49,564 nt of DNA from Clostridium sp. LS (lineage in GTDB: Bacteria > Bacillota > Clostridia > Clostridiales > Clostridiaceae). Under the pieces are notes generated by a model, which did no database searches, was not told where the DNA came from, and saw nothing but the letters and a program-made list of their open reading frames with translations. The position numbers and the translations under genes were made by a program. The first letter of the stretch is position 1. Every line of letters starts with the position of its first letter. The DNA lies in the NCBI RefSeq assembly GCF_002760435.1, contig NZ_AUUU01000056.1, positions 1-49,564 on the forward strand, in the 5' to 3' direction. This document shows positions 1 through 10,302 of this stretch, piece after piece.

Positions 1-189
1 AATAGAAAAATAGTAAATGACATTAGAGATTTAATGAAATTTAGAAATACTAATCCTGCTTTTGGATTAGATGGAGAATGCATTACAGAAGTTAATGGAA
101 GTGAGCTTGTAATTACTAGAAAATGTGGGGAAAATACTGCAATATTAAAGGCTGATTTGAAAACTCATAATTTTACTATTGAAGCATAG
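1..189 (+). CDS. Sucrose phosphorylase, C-terminal fragment (cut by window edge)
   Basis: The first 62 codons form an open frame with no start inside the window, ending in TAG at 187-189. The peptide contains RDLMKFRNTNPAF and ends with KADLKTHNFTIEA. Both resemble the C-terminal all-beta domain of GH13_18 sucrose phosphorylases, which split sucrose with phosphate into glucose-1-phosphate and fructose in the cytoplasm. The catalytic domain is outside the window, so the call rests only on tail similarity and context. The GH13 glucosidase starts 17 nt downstream and a fructokinase follows, which fits a sucrose operon because the fructose released must be phosphorylated. Another GH13 phosphorylase or glucosidase tail is the main alternative. 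Confidence 0.65.
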   Translation, partial: NRKIVNDIRDLMKFRNTNPAFGLDGECITEVNGSELVITRKCGENTAILKADLKTHNFTIEA

Positions 190-194
190 TTTAA

Positions 195-1847
<1,653 letters not shown>

Positions 1848-1908
1848 AGTTTATGATAGGGTAAGTTTATAATTAAATATACTCAAATGTATAAGGAGCA
1901 TGAAAAAT

Positions 1909-2853
1909 ATGAGTACAAATATTTTTTGCATAGGAGAACTTTTAATCGACATGGTTTGTGTTGACAATAAAGGATTAATCCTTGGAGAAAAGTTTGAAAA
2001 AAAGGCAGGTGGAGCACCTGCTAATGTAGCGGCTAGTATTTCTAAATTAGAAGGTAATGCATATTTTTTAGGTCAAGTAGGGGATGACTTCTTTGGAACA
2101 TATTTAATTAATTTGTTAAATGACTTAAATATTAATACCGAAATGACAGTAAAAAAGGGTAGCACAACAATAGCTTTAGTTGGAATCGATGAAAATGGCG
2201 AACGTAATTTTGATTTTTTAAGAGGCAGTGATGGTGAATATTCATTTGAAAATATTAATTTACCGAAGATAACTAATTCAGATATAATTCACTTTGGATC
2301 AGCTACGGGATTTTTAGAAGGTGAGCTAAAAACCACATATTTTGAATTGTTAGAATTTGCAAAAGCTAATAACGTATATGTATCATTTGATCCAAATTAT
2401 CGCGATGCACTAATCACAGCGGACAAATTAAAGGGATTTATAGAAGACAGTATTTTTTTTCTAGAGCAAAGTGATTTTGCTAAGTTAAGTGATGAAGAAT
2501 TATTTCTATTAACAGGAGAAAAAGATATTACAAATGGAGTTAATAAACTACATGATTTAGGTGCGAAGGTTGTCACTATTACTTTAGGATCTAAAGGAAC
2601 CTATTTAAGTGTTAACAAAAAGAATGTTATAGTTCCATCAATTAAAATTAAACAAGTGGATTCCACAGGAGCTGGAGATGCTTTTGTTGGAGCTGTATTA
2701 AAGCAACTAAGTGATATTGAAGATAGAGAGAACATTTCATTTGAAGAATGGAGTAATATAATTGCCTTTGGAAATAAAGTAGGAGCAATTACATGCACAA
2801 ATTATGGGGCAATAGCTTCAATGCCTGTGTTAAGTGACTTAATTAGTCAATGA
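1909..2853 (+). CDS. scrK: PfkB-family fructokinase
   Basis: This ribokinase-family sugar kinase of 314 residues should phosphorylate fructose with ATP. The N-terminal signature GGAPANVAA and the C-terminal PfkB signature DSTGAGDAF, whose Asp is the catalytic base, are both intact. An ATG at 1900 is in frame but sits one base after the AAGGAG at 1893-1898; the ATG at 1909 is 10 nt from it and is chosen, giving MSTNIFCIGELLIDM. It is the last gene of the sucrose cluster and is followed by a strong hairpin. Fructokinase rather than another PfkB kinase is inferred from the neighbouring sucrose enzymes and from the fructokinase-like GERNFDFLRGSD segment. Confidence 0.85.
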   Translation: MSTNIFCIGELLIDMVCVDNKGLILGEKFEKKAGGAPANVAASISKLEGNAYFLGQVGDDFFGTYLINLLNDLNINTEMTVKKGSTTIALVGIDENGERNFDFLRGSDGEYSFENINLPKITNSDIIHFGSATGFLEGELKTTYFELLEFAKANNVYVSFDPNYRDALITADKLKGFIEDSIFFLEQSDFAKLSDEELFLLTGEKDITNGVNKLHDLGAKVVTITLGSKGTYLSVNKKNVIVPSIKIKQVDSTGAGDAFVGAVLKQLSDIEDRENISFEEWSNIIAFGNKVGAITCTNYGAIASMPVLSDLISQ

Positions 2854-2874
2854 TATTTTTAATTCTCAATCTAA

Positions 2875-2912
2875 AAAATACGTCATCTAATTTTTAGAAT
2901 GGCGTATTTTTA
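2875..2912. terminator. Bidirectional terminator between scrK and alpha-galactosidase
   Basis: A 12-bp stem (2875-2886 with 2899-2910, one G-T pair) has an A-run on its left and a T-run on its right. It can therefore end both the rightward fructokinase transcript and the leftward alpha-galactosidase transcript. Confidence 0.8.
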
Positions 2913-2940
2913 TCATTTAATTTATTTTAAGTTAAGTTAT

Positions 2941-5130
2941 TTAAAATTCTCTGATTATCCAAGTAATACTTTGATAATCACCTTCCAAGTAAGGAATAGT
3001 TATACCACCATACATTAGTTCATCTCCGCCAAACACTCCATCTATTCCGGAGATTGAGTAATTTTTATCTGGATCTAGTCCTCTTAAGCATAATTTTCTT
3101 ATTGGCTCATTTGGAATTGCAAGAACTCTAAAATATGTTGCAAAAGCTTCTGCTTTGTCTTCTGATACAATTATCCAAGAGGCTTCATTGCTATTAAATG
3201 GGTTAAGTAATCTATGCATATCTCCAAATTGAATAAGCTCGCGTAATTCCTTATAAGCTTCTACTTGCTTTTTAACAGTCTCTTTCTCTTCTTCAGTAAA
3301 TTTAGTAAGATCAAGTTCGTATCCAAAGTTGCCTGACATGGCAACATCGCCTCTCATTTTTAAAGAAGTGTTTCGGTGAACCTGATGATTTGGGACAGCG
3401 GATACATGGGACCCCATAGTACTAATAGGGTAAACTATACTTGTCCCATATTGAATTTTTAATCTTTCTACAGCATCGGTATCATCACTTGTCCAAATTT
3501 GAGGCATATAGTATAAAATTCCTGCATCAAATCTGCCCCCGCCTCCAGAACAGCCTTCAAATAATATGTTTGGAAAATCGGTTGTAAGTTTCTCATATAT
3601 CTTGTATAAACCTAACATATATCTATGAGCAGTTTCTCTTTGTCTTTCTGAAGGAAGGCTTGGAGAGCCTATTTCAGTCATATTCCTATTCATATCCCAT
3701 TTTACGTAACTAATATTAACGGTGCTCAAAATATTAGATAAGGAATTTATAATATAATCACATACATCTTCTCTAGAGAGATCTAATATTAATTGGTGTC
3801 TTGCTTGAGTTCGAGACCTTTCAGGAACGTGAAGGCACCAATCAGGGTGGTTTCTATATAAATCACTATCAGGAGAAACCATTTCAGGTTCAAACCATAA
3901 ACCAAATTGCAGGCCTAAATTATTTATACGCTTAGCCAAATCATCCAGTCCATTAGGAAGTTTCTTCTTATCAACGATCCAGTCGCCTAAAGAGCAGTTA
4001 TCGCTATCTCTTTTTCCAAACCAGCCATCATCAAGAACAAAAAGTTCAATTCCAAGTTCTTGCGCAGTTTTTCCGATATTCTCAATTTTTTCAGCATTAA
4101 AATCAAAGTAAGTTGCTTCCCAGTTATTCACAAGAATAGGTCTGGTTTTATCTCTATAAGTGCCTCTGCATAATCTCTTTCTGTATAGTTTATGATAAGT
4201 TCTTGACATTTCACCTAAGCCTTTTGAAGAATAAATCATTACAACTTCGGGTGTTTGGAAACTTTCGTTTGGATTAAGCAGCCAAGAAAAATCAAATGGA
4301 TTTATACCTATTGAAACTCTCGTGGTCTTATATTGATCCACTTCTGCTTGTGCTAAAAAGTTACCACTATACACGAGGTTAAAACCATACACATCACCAT
4401 ATTCTTCATTTGCATCCTTGCTAAGAAGTGCAATAAAAGGATTTTGGTTATGACTGCTTGAGCCGCGTCTACTCTCTACGGATTGCGTTCCAACTAGTAA
4501 AGGCGTTCTTTCAATATGTCTTTCTCTAGCCCAGGCACCATGAAGATGTAGAAAATCATAGTCAGAGCCATTAAAATCTATACTCATACTTAGCGCTCTT
4601 AGTAATTTTAAATTTTCGCTGCCACAGTTTATAAAACGTACATTTCTTGTTATAGCATCATAATTTTCGTAAGCTGTATAAGATAGAATTACTTTAAGTC
4701 CAATTAATGAATCTAATAATGTTATTTCCAAAGTTTGAGCTTCAGCCTCATCTTCCACATAAGTTGCTGGAAGACCTTCTAATTTTGGCTTTCCTTTTAT
4801 TATTTTGTGAGATTCATACCTAAGATCAGTTATTGTAGATCCATTTTCAAGTTGAACTGAGTAAGCAGGAGTGCGAAAATCACTAGTTCCATAAGAAGGG
4901 TATTCTTGTGGAAGGGAGTCTAGTGAAAGCCTAGTATTGTCAGGATTAGGGTTTGGGGAAAAAGAACTCCTTTCTCTAAGTGATAATAGGTTACCACAAT
5001 TAAAATTTCTTAATTTTTTTCCAAAGTAAAGATGTGAAAGATAACCATCTTCATGAATGTTTAAAACGTAGCTAATATTCCTGGTTGTTAAGTGAAAACA
5101 TTTTGTGTCATTATTATATATAATGCTCAT
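2941..5130 (-). CDS. GH36 alpha-galactosidase
   Basis: This 729-residue retaining alpha-galactosidase removes terminal alpha-1,6-galactose from melibiose, raffinose or stachyose. The length equals that of the Geobacillus GH36 enzymes. The order is an N-terminal beta-supersandwich (about 1-325), then a (beta/alpha)8 barrel. The barrel carries LDDGWFGKRD (367-376), the nucleophile D479 in KWDMNR and the acid/base D549 in WTSDDTDA, matching D478/D548 of Geobacillus AgaA. A C-terminal beta domain follows. There is no signal peptide, so it acts in the cytoplasm. GGAGG lies 8 nt before the ATG. It is divergent from an AraC regulator and shares a 159-bp intergenic region containing a perfect dyad. 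Its product from raffinose is sucrose, which the sucrose genes to the left could use. Confidence 0.95.
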   Translation of the reverse strand: MSIIYNNDTKCFHLTTRNISYVLNIHEDGYLSHLYFGKKLRNFNCGNLLSLRERSSFSPNPNPDNTRLSLDSLPQEYPSYGTSDFRTPAYSVQLENGSTITDLRYESHKIIKGKPKLEGLPATYVEDEAEAQTLEITLLDSLIGLKVILSYTAYENYDAITRNVRFINCGSENLKLLRALSMSIDFNGSDYDFLHLHGAWARERHIERTPLLVGTQSVESRRGSSSHNQNPFIALLSKDANEEYGDVYGFNLVYSGNFLAQAEVDQYKTTRVSIGINPFDFSWLLNPNESFQTPEVVMIYSSKGLGEMSRTYHKLYRKRLCRGTYRDKTRPILVNNWEATYFDFNAEKIENIGKTAQELGIELFVLDDGWFGKRDSDNCSLGDWIVDKKKLPNGLDDLAKRINNLGLQFGLWFEPEMVSPDSDLYRNHPDWCLHVPERSRTQARHQLILDLSREDVCDYIINSLSNILSTVNISYVKWDMNRNMTEIGSPSLPSERQRETAHRYMLGLYKIYEKLTTDFPNILFEGCSGGGGRFDAGILYYMPQIWTSDDTDAVERLKIQYGTSIVYPISTMGSHVSAVPNHQVHRNTSLKMRGDVAMSGNFGYELDLTKFTEEEKETVKKQVEAYKELRELIQFGDMHRLLNPFNSNEASWIIVSEDKAEAFATYFRVLAIPNEPIRKLCLRGLDPDKNYSISGIDGVFGGDELMYGGITIPYLEGDYQSITWIIREF

Positions 5131-5172
5131 ATTTATTCCTCCAACGTAATTATATATTTGTTATTAAAGAGT

Positions 5173-5194
5173 TTATACTTATGTTTAAGTATAA
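5173..5194. promoter_or_regulatory. Perfect inverted repeat in the divergent alpha-galactosidase/AraC promoter region
   Basis: TTATACTTA (5173-5181) and its exact complement TAAGTATAA (5186-5194) are separated by TGTT. A TATAAT box for the AraC gene is at 5240-5245. The dyad lies 43 bp upstream of the galactosidase start, where its own promoter should be. It is a likely regulator site, though AraC-family proteins more often bind direct repeats. Confidence 0.45.
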
Positions 5195-5289
5195 CAATGC
5201 CAGTAAAAAATCAAATGGAATAATTTAAGATTATTATGGTATAATCTAAGAAATTAATTTCAGTTGCTTAAAATAAAGGGGATTTTTAA

Positions 5290-6147
5290 ATGGAAAAAGA
5301 TATGCAAATGACAGTTTTACCAACGGAAAATAGAGACGGATTTGATCTGCTAGTATATCAATGTGGTATGGAAAAATGTAAGTCATCCCATTCTTATGGA
5401 CCGGCGATTAGAGATCACTTTTTAATTCATTTTATACTTAAAGGAAGCGGAAGATTTTTTGTAAATGGAAAAACGTATACTATAAAAGAAAATCAAGGAT
5501 TCCTTATCTGCCCTGATGTTGTTACTTATTATGAAGCAGATAGTGAAGAGCCATGGACATATACATGGGTTGGATTTAAGGGAATAAAGGCCGAAAATTA
5601 TCTGAAATTAGCTAATCTTAACCAAGAAAATCCTATTTTTCAATGTGAGAACGGTGAATTTATTAAAAAATGCTTTGATGATATGATAAATGCTACTGAA
5701 CTAAGATACGGAAGAGAAGTTAGATTACAAGGACTACTAGGTGTATTTTTATCAGAGCTTATTGAGGAAGCTGGAAAACATGTGGTTATAAGCAGTAATT
5801 ATAAGGAATTGTACATAAAAAAAAGTCTGCAGTTTGTTGAAACAAACTATTCTAGAAAGTTCAGTATAGCAGAAATGGCTAAAAGTGTAGGACTTAATAA
5901 AAATTATCTTAGTGGATTTTTTAAAGAAAATATAGGAATACCTCCCCAGCAATATATAATGAAATTTAGAATAAATAAAGCATGTGATCTTATGAGTAAT
6001 AATGATTTAACAATAAGCGATATTTCACGCTCGGTAGGATATGAGGACACTCTTGGGTTTTCAAAGATATTTAAAAAGGAAAAAGGAGTTTCGCCTAAAT
6101 ATTATAGAGAAAGTTTAAAATATCAAATAAATATAAATAAAAAATAG
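5290..6147 (+). CDS. AraC-family transcriptional regulator, MsmR/RafR-like
   Basis: The protein has 285 residues. The N-terminal half is a cupin-like sugar-binding domain (FLIHFILKGSGRFFVNGK, then GFLICPDVVTYYEADSEEPW). The C-terminal ~100 residues hold two helix-turn-helix units, FSIAEMAKSVGLNKNYLSGF and LTISDISRSVGYEDTLGFSK, ending in the AraC signature FKKEKGVSPKYYRES. This layout is typical of activators of raffinose or melibiose genes. AAGGGG lies 8 nt before the ATG. It is transcribed away from the alpha-galactosidase gene, which is its most likely target. The ligand is inferred, not seen. A 17-bp terminator follows. Confidence 0.88.
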   Translation: MEKDMQMTVLPTENRDGFDLLVYQCGMEKCKSSHSYGPAIRDHFLIHFILKGSGRFFVNGKTYTIKENQGFLICPDVVTYYEADSEEPWTYTWVGFKGIKAENYLKLANLNQENPIFQCENGEFIKKCFDDMINATELRYGREVRLQGLLGVFLSELIEEAGKHVVISSNYKELYIKKSLQFVETNYSRKFSIAEMAKSVGLNKNYLSGFFKENIGIPPQQYIMKFRINKACDLMSNNDLTISDISRSVGYEDTLGFSKIFKKEKGVSPKYYRESLKYQININKK

Positions 6148-6180
6148 AACATCTTAATTAACTTGTTAATATACATTTTA

Positions 6181-6236
6181 AAAGAAAGACTAACTATTCT
6201 CTAGCAACCGAGCAATATAGTTAGTCTTTCTTTTTT
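6181..6236 (+). terminator. Strong intrinsic terminator after the AraC gene
   Basis: A perfect 17-bp stem (6181-6197 with 6217-6233) is followed by a T-run that merges with the 3' arm. Confidence 0.92.
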
Positions 6237-6303
6237 CAAATGCATATTTAAAAGTAAATTATATGAAAAGGATTAAGGTTTTTGTATTACTTGTTTTGCA
6301 ATG

Positions 6304-6378
6304 TTAATTTTATATTAACATTAACTTTACAAATTTTTACTTAAGGATAAAACTCTGTTAACTTAGAGACAATATACT
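6304..6378 (+). promoter_or_regulatory. PHO-box array and promoter of the alkaline phosphatase gene
   Basis: Hexamers TTAATT (6304), TTAACA (6315), TTTACA (6326) and TTTACT (6336) follow at steps of 11, 11 and 10 bp on one face of the helix. This is the layout of Bacillus-type PhoP sites, direct repeats of TT(A/T)ACA. A possible -10 box TATACT is at 6373-6378. The rest of the 352-base gap (6148-6499) holds only the upstream terminator and this region. Confidence 0.6.
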
Positions 6379-6499
6379 AAATTTAGAACTTTGAATGTAA
6401 TAATACACAAAAAGACAGGCTTGCTACGGAATAAACTTAAAATGTGTCTTATGGATTAAAAAGTTGATAATTAAATAATAAGGGGGATGTTAATCAGGA

Positions 6500-8050
6500 A
6501 TGAATAAGACTGTGAAAAGAATCTTAGGTTCAGTGTTAGCTCTAGCAATTATAGTAGGTGCGGGTTACACTGTAAGCAGTAGGATAAAACCTGAAGAGGC
6601 AAAAGCAGTATCAAGTTCAAGCTGGAATGGTAAAACACCAAAGTATATCTTTATGTTTATAGGAGATGGTATGAGTTTTTCACAAATTCAGGCTGCTGAA
6701 TATTATAAAGGTGTACAAGAACATGGGGCAATTGATCCAAAGAACGGTAATTATCCAAATCCAGAGAAATTATCATTTATGAATTTTCCGGTAGCAGGAA
6801 CGGTAACTACTTATGATTCAACATCAGTTTGTCCGGACTCAGCATCAACAGCAACTTCGCTTTCGACAGGTAAAAAAACTTTGAGCAGTGTTATTAATAT
6901 GGATGAAACTAAAACAAAGTCTTATGAAACAATAACTGAAAAATTAAAAAAGCAATTAGGGTATAAAATTGGAATAATATCATCAGTAAATATAGATCAT
7001 GCGACTCCAGGTGCATATTATGCTCATGTCCCAGCTAGAAGTAATTATTATGATATGGGACTTCAACTTGTGGATTCGAATTTCGACTTTTTTGCTGGTG
7101 GAAAATTCTTGTCAGATGACTCTAAAGAAGTAAAAGAACAAGGTAAAACCAAGATACAAGACTTGGCAAAAGAAAAGGGATATAAAGTAGTCAATACAAA
7201 GGCTGATATAGAAGGGTTAAAAAATGGGGAGAAAGTAATAGCAGTTTGCCCTGATGATGAAGTAGAAAAAGAGAGTGGTGCATTAAAATATAATATAGAT
7301 AGAACTGGAGATGAACTTACACTTGCTGATTACACTAAGAAGGGTATAGATGTACTTAACAATGATAAGGGATTTTTTATGATGGTTGAAGGTGGGAAAA
7401 TCGACTGGGCTGGTCATGCTAATGATGCTGCTGCTAATATTAGTGATACAGAAGCCTTTAGTGATGCAGTTCAAGAAGCTATTAATTTTTACAATGCGCA
7501 CCCAAATGAAACTTTAATTTTAGTAACTGGAGACCATGAAACAGGCGGACTTTCAATAGGATTTGCAGGAACTAATTATGATACTTATTTGCAGGATTTA
7601 TCTAGTCAAAAGGAATCATATACTTCATTTGATAGGAAAATTGCAGAATATAGAGATAAGAAGACGTCTTTTGATGACGCAATGAAAGATGTTGAGGCGA
7701 GCTTTGGTCTTAAAAGGGCAGGATCAAGCGGGGAATCAACAAAGGGCGGAATGGTATTAACTCAAGGGGAAGAAGCAAGGTTAAAAGCGGCATATGAAAA
7801 GAGTATGATTCCTAAGGAAAGTAGAAAGTTAGATGAAAATGAGAATATTTTATATGGAACATATGAACCATTTTCAGTAACTTTAACTCATATTTTAAAT
7901 AATAAATCAGGAATTTCCTTTACTTCATATTCCCATACAGGAATACCAGTAGCAATGATGGCTAAGGGCGTAGGACAAGATTTGTTCAGCGGATATTATG
8001 ATAATACAAATGTATTTGATAAGCTTAAAGCTATAACTAAGATACAATAA
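6500..8050 (+). CDS. phoA: Exported alkaline phosphatase
   Basis: This 516-residue PhoA-family phosphomonoesterase releases phosphate outside the membrane. A signal peptide (residues 1 to about 36: basic start, then VLALAIIVGAGYTV) ends in EAKA before VSSSS, a plausible cleavage site. The metal ligand D56 is in FIGDGMS and the nucleophile S114 in CPDSASTAT. Later metal ligands are in EGGKIDWAGHAND and TGDHETGG, with a final histidine in SYSHTG. All key residues are present. The AGGGGG ribosome site is 13 nt from the ATG, rather long, but a nearer ATG at 6487 hits a stop after six codons. The gene stands alone behind a PHO-box array, so induction by phosphate starvation is expected. Confidence 0.93.
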   Translation: MNKTVKRILGSVLALAIIVGAGYTVSSRIKPEEAKAVSSSSWNGKTPKYIFMFIGDGMSFSQIQAAEYYKGVQEHGAIDPKNGNYPNPEKLSFMNFPVAGTVTTYDSTSVCPDSASTATSLSTGKKTLSSVINMDETKTKSYETITEKLKKQLGYKIGIISSVNIDHATPGAYYAHVPARSNYYDMGLQLVDSNFDFFAGGKFLSDDSKEVKEQGKTKIQDLAKEKGYKVVNTKADIEGLKNGEKVIAVCPDDEVEKESGALKYNIDRTGDELTLADYTKKGIDVLNNDKGFFMMVEGGKIDWAGHANDAAANISDTEAFSDAVQEAINFYNAHPNETLILVTGDHETGGLSIGFAGTNYDTYLQDLSSQKESYTSFDRKIAEYRDKKTSFDDAMKDVEASFGLKRAGSSGESTKGGMVLTQGEEARLKAAYEKSMIPKESRKLDENENILYGTYEPFSVTLTHILNNKSGISFTSYSHTGIPVAMMAKGVGQDLFSGYYDNTNVFDKLKAITKIQ

Positions 8051-8112
8051 TTGGGTATAAAAGAAATTAAAATTGGGTATAAAAAATAAGAGAATTAAAT
8101 TTGAGTATAAAA
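8051..8112 (+). repeat. Three short direct repeats after phoA
   Basis: TTGGGTATAAAA occurs at 8051-8062 and 8073-8084 and, with one change, at 8101-8112 (TTGAGTATAAAA), starting right after the phoA stop codon. Further G-rich variants of the same flavour run to about 8165. No clear terminator hairpin is seen in the 233-base gap before the next gene. Confidence 0.6.
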
Positions 8113-8283
8113 TAAGGTATTTGAGAGTTTTTGAGGGTTTTAAGATATATAGATAGGGTATATAAGAGAATTTTTTGGGGATATGGAGAAGATAGATTGT
8201 ATAGAGGATAGGCATTGTTCTTAATGCTTATTCTCTATATATTGTTTAGGGGTAAATTAATATAATAAAGAGGAGAAAGATTA

Positions 8284-9465
8284 ATGTTTAAAGATTTTAG
8301 CAGGAAAAACACAATTCCTATAATAATAACTTTAATGGCAATAATATTTCTTATGTTATTGCCTAATCAATTTCCCGAGAATAAGTATGAAAACACTGAA
8401 AGGGTAGCTGCTAAAGTATTAAGTACAGATAATAGTTTTATTAAGGAAACAGGGCTTATAAAAATTGGTGAGCAGCTATGTGATATAGAAATTCTTGAAG
8501 GAAGATTTAAGGGAAAGATAACTACAGGAACTAATAGATTAGTTGGATCTCTTGAACAAGATAAAATATTTCAAGTTGGAGATAAAATATTAGTTACTCT
8601 TGACTATACAGGAGATGAAATTAGAGTGGCTACTCTTGTAGATCATTATAGATTGAATTATGAAATTATTCTCGTAGGAATTTTTGTTATTGTGCTTGTT
8701 GGGTTTGCAGGAATAGTTGGAATAAAGTCTATTTTATCATTTATTTTTACTGTGCTGGCTATATGGAAAGTTTTAATACCTCTATTCCTAAAAGGATATA
8801 ATCCCGTGGCAGTAGGAGTAACAACCACTATGATATTAATTATTATAATAATTGGATTAGTTTATGGCATAGATAAAAAATCTTTGGCTGCAATAAGTGG
8901 GTCATTAGCTGGTGCGCTAGTAACGTGCCTTATGGCAATTTTTTTTGTAAGTAGGTTTAAGATTCATGGTGCTGTTATGGCGTATTCAGAATCTCTTTTA
9001 TATTCAGGCTTTGAAGACCTAAATCTTACACAAGTTTTTATAGCTAGTATTTTTATAGCATCTTGCGGGGCTGTTATGGATGTGGCGGTGGATATAACAT
9101 CAGCTGTAGCAGAAGTTGTGGAAAAGAAACCAAGCATAACTAAGATTGAAGCTATTAAGTCAGGAGTAAATGTTGGACGCTCAATTATGGGAACTATGAT
9201 GACAACACTGCTTCTAGCATATTCTGGAGGGTATATTGGACTACTTATGGTATTCATGGCTCAGGGTACTCCAATTATAAATATATTAAATTTAAAATAT
9301 GTATCCTCAGAAATACTTCATACCTTAATTGGTAGTTTTGGACTCGTAACAGTCGCTCCGTTTACAGCTATTACAAGTGGTCTTTTGTTAGCAAAGTCAA
9401 AAGAGAAAAGTAGTTTAAAATCAGAAATTTTAGAGAAGGATATAGAAACAGAGCTGATAAGATAA
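8284..9465 (+). CDS. YibE/F family membrane protein
   Basis: The 393-residue integral membrane protein belongs to the YibE/F family, whose function is not established. One N-terminal membrane segment (about residues 11-28) is followed by a roughly 90-residue soluble beta-rich domain, then by seven or more hydrophobic helices from residue 128 to about 370. The segment YSGFEDLNLTQVF followed by SCGAVMDVAVDIT is the conserved family core. The ATG is preceded by AGAGGAGA. It stands alone between phoA and a nitroreductase gene, and neither neighbour suggests a role. Family membership is fairly sure; any transport activity would be a guess. Confidence 0.8.
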   Translation: MFKDFSRKNTIPIIITLMAIIFLMLLPNQFPENKYENTERVAAKVLSTDNSFIKETGLIKIGEQLCDIEILEGRFKGKITTGTNRLVGSLEQDKIFQVGDKILVTLDYTGDEIRVATLVDHYRLNYEIILVGIFVIVLVGFAGIVGIKSILSFIFTVLAIWKVLIPLFLKGYNPVAVGVTTTMILIIIIIGLVYGIDKKSLAAISGSLAGALVTCLMAIFFVSRFKIHGAVMAYSESLLYSGFEDLNLTQVFIASIFIASCGAVMDVAVDITSAVAEVVEKKPSITKIEAIKSGVNVGRSIMGTMMTTLLLAYSGGYIGLLMVFMAQGTPIINILNLKYVSSEILHTLIGSFGLVTVAPFTAITSGLLLAKSKEKSSLKSEILEKDIETELIR

Positions 9466-9567
9466 TTAGTTGTAGTTTATTTTTACTAAGCATATGGGAG
9501 AACTTGACAAACATAATTAATTATTATATGAATTATATTAGATATAAAAAAGAGGGAGTGTGTTATT

Positions 9568-10089
9568 ATGAATGAAGTGTTACAAAACATATTATCAAGA
9601 AGAAGTGTTCGACAATTTAAGCCAGAACAAATTAAGGATGATGAGCTAAAGTTAATTTTAGAGGCAGGGACATATGCTCCTAGCGGTATGAATAAACAAA
9701 GCTGGCAGTTTACAGTTGTTCAAAATAAAGAAAAAATTGAGCAGCTTGCTAAAGTTATAAGAGAAGCATTGGGAAGAGATGCTGGATATAATTTTTATGC
9801 CCCACCGACTTTAATAATGTTATCAAATGATAAAGATAATACAAATGGACTTGCTGATTGTGCATGTGCATTAGAAAACATATTTTTAATGGCAAATTCA
9901 TTAGGAATAGGCTCATGTTGGATTAACCAACTAAAGACTATTTGTGATGAAAAGGAAGTAAGAGAAGTATTAACAAGCTTTGAAATACCAGAAAATCACA
10001 TTGTTTGGGGAATAGCAGCAGTTGGATACCCTGAAAGTACACCTAAAGCCCATGAAAGAAAAGATGGAGTTATTAAGTTCGTAAAATAA
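9568..10089 (+). CDS. Nitroreductase-family flavoprotein
   Basis: This 173-residue protein has the NADH oxidase/nitroreductase fold and should bind FMN as a homodimer. RRSVRQFKPEQI at the N-terminus supplies phosphate-binding arginines of the FMN site, TYAPSGMNKQSWQF is the following flavin motif, and GIGSCWINQ with WGIAAVGYP are the conserved C-terminal strands. It is a short single-domain form without the ferredoxin domain found in some clostridial homologues. A TTGACA box is at 9504-9509 with TATGAA 17 bp later, and GAGGGAG precedes the ATG. The natural substrate (nitro compound, quinone or flavin) cannot be read from sequence. It is monocistronic. Confidence 0.85.
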   Translation: MNEVLQNILSRRSVRQFKPEQIKDDELKLILEAGTYAPSGMNKQSWQFTVVQNKEKIEQLAKVIREALGRDAGYNFYAPPTLIMLSNDKDNTNGLADCACALENIFLMANSLGIGSCWINQLKTICDEKEVREVLTSFEIPENHIVWGIAAVGYPESTPKAHERKDGVIKFVK

Positions 10090-10117
10090 AATTTAGTACC
10101 TATATATAGCTTACTAA

Positions 10118-10149
10118 AAAGGTATTGATGTTAGTCAATACCTTTATTT
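10118..10149 (+). terminator. Terminator after the nitroreductase gene
   Basis: A perfect 11-bp stem (10118-10128 with 10135-10145) has a 6-nt loop and ends in a short T-rich tail. Confidence 0.8.
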
Positions 10150-10302
10150 AGTCATACAGGTAAGAAATTCTAATAAAACAAATTAGTACTTTTGTAAATT
10201 GAAATATTTCTAATGCTGTCTTAAATTATATGAAAATGATATAATTTATATAATAATTATGATAGGAAATAATTGTGGTAAAAATTTTGGAGGAAAGTGC
10301 TG

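Noticed and set aside
7925..8215. Minus-strand open frame of 96 codons after phoA
   Set aside because: Low-complexity Tyr/Ile/Leu-rich product made by the repeat spacer and the end of phoA; no ribosome site and no family likeness.
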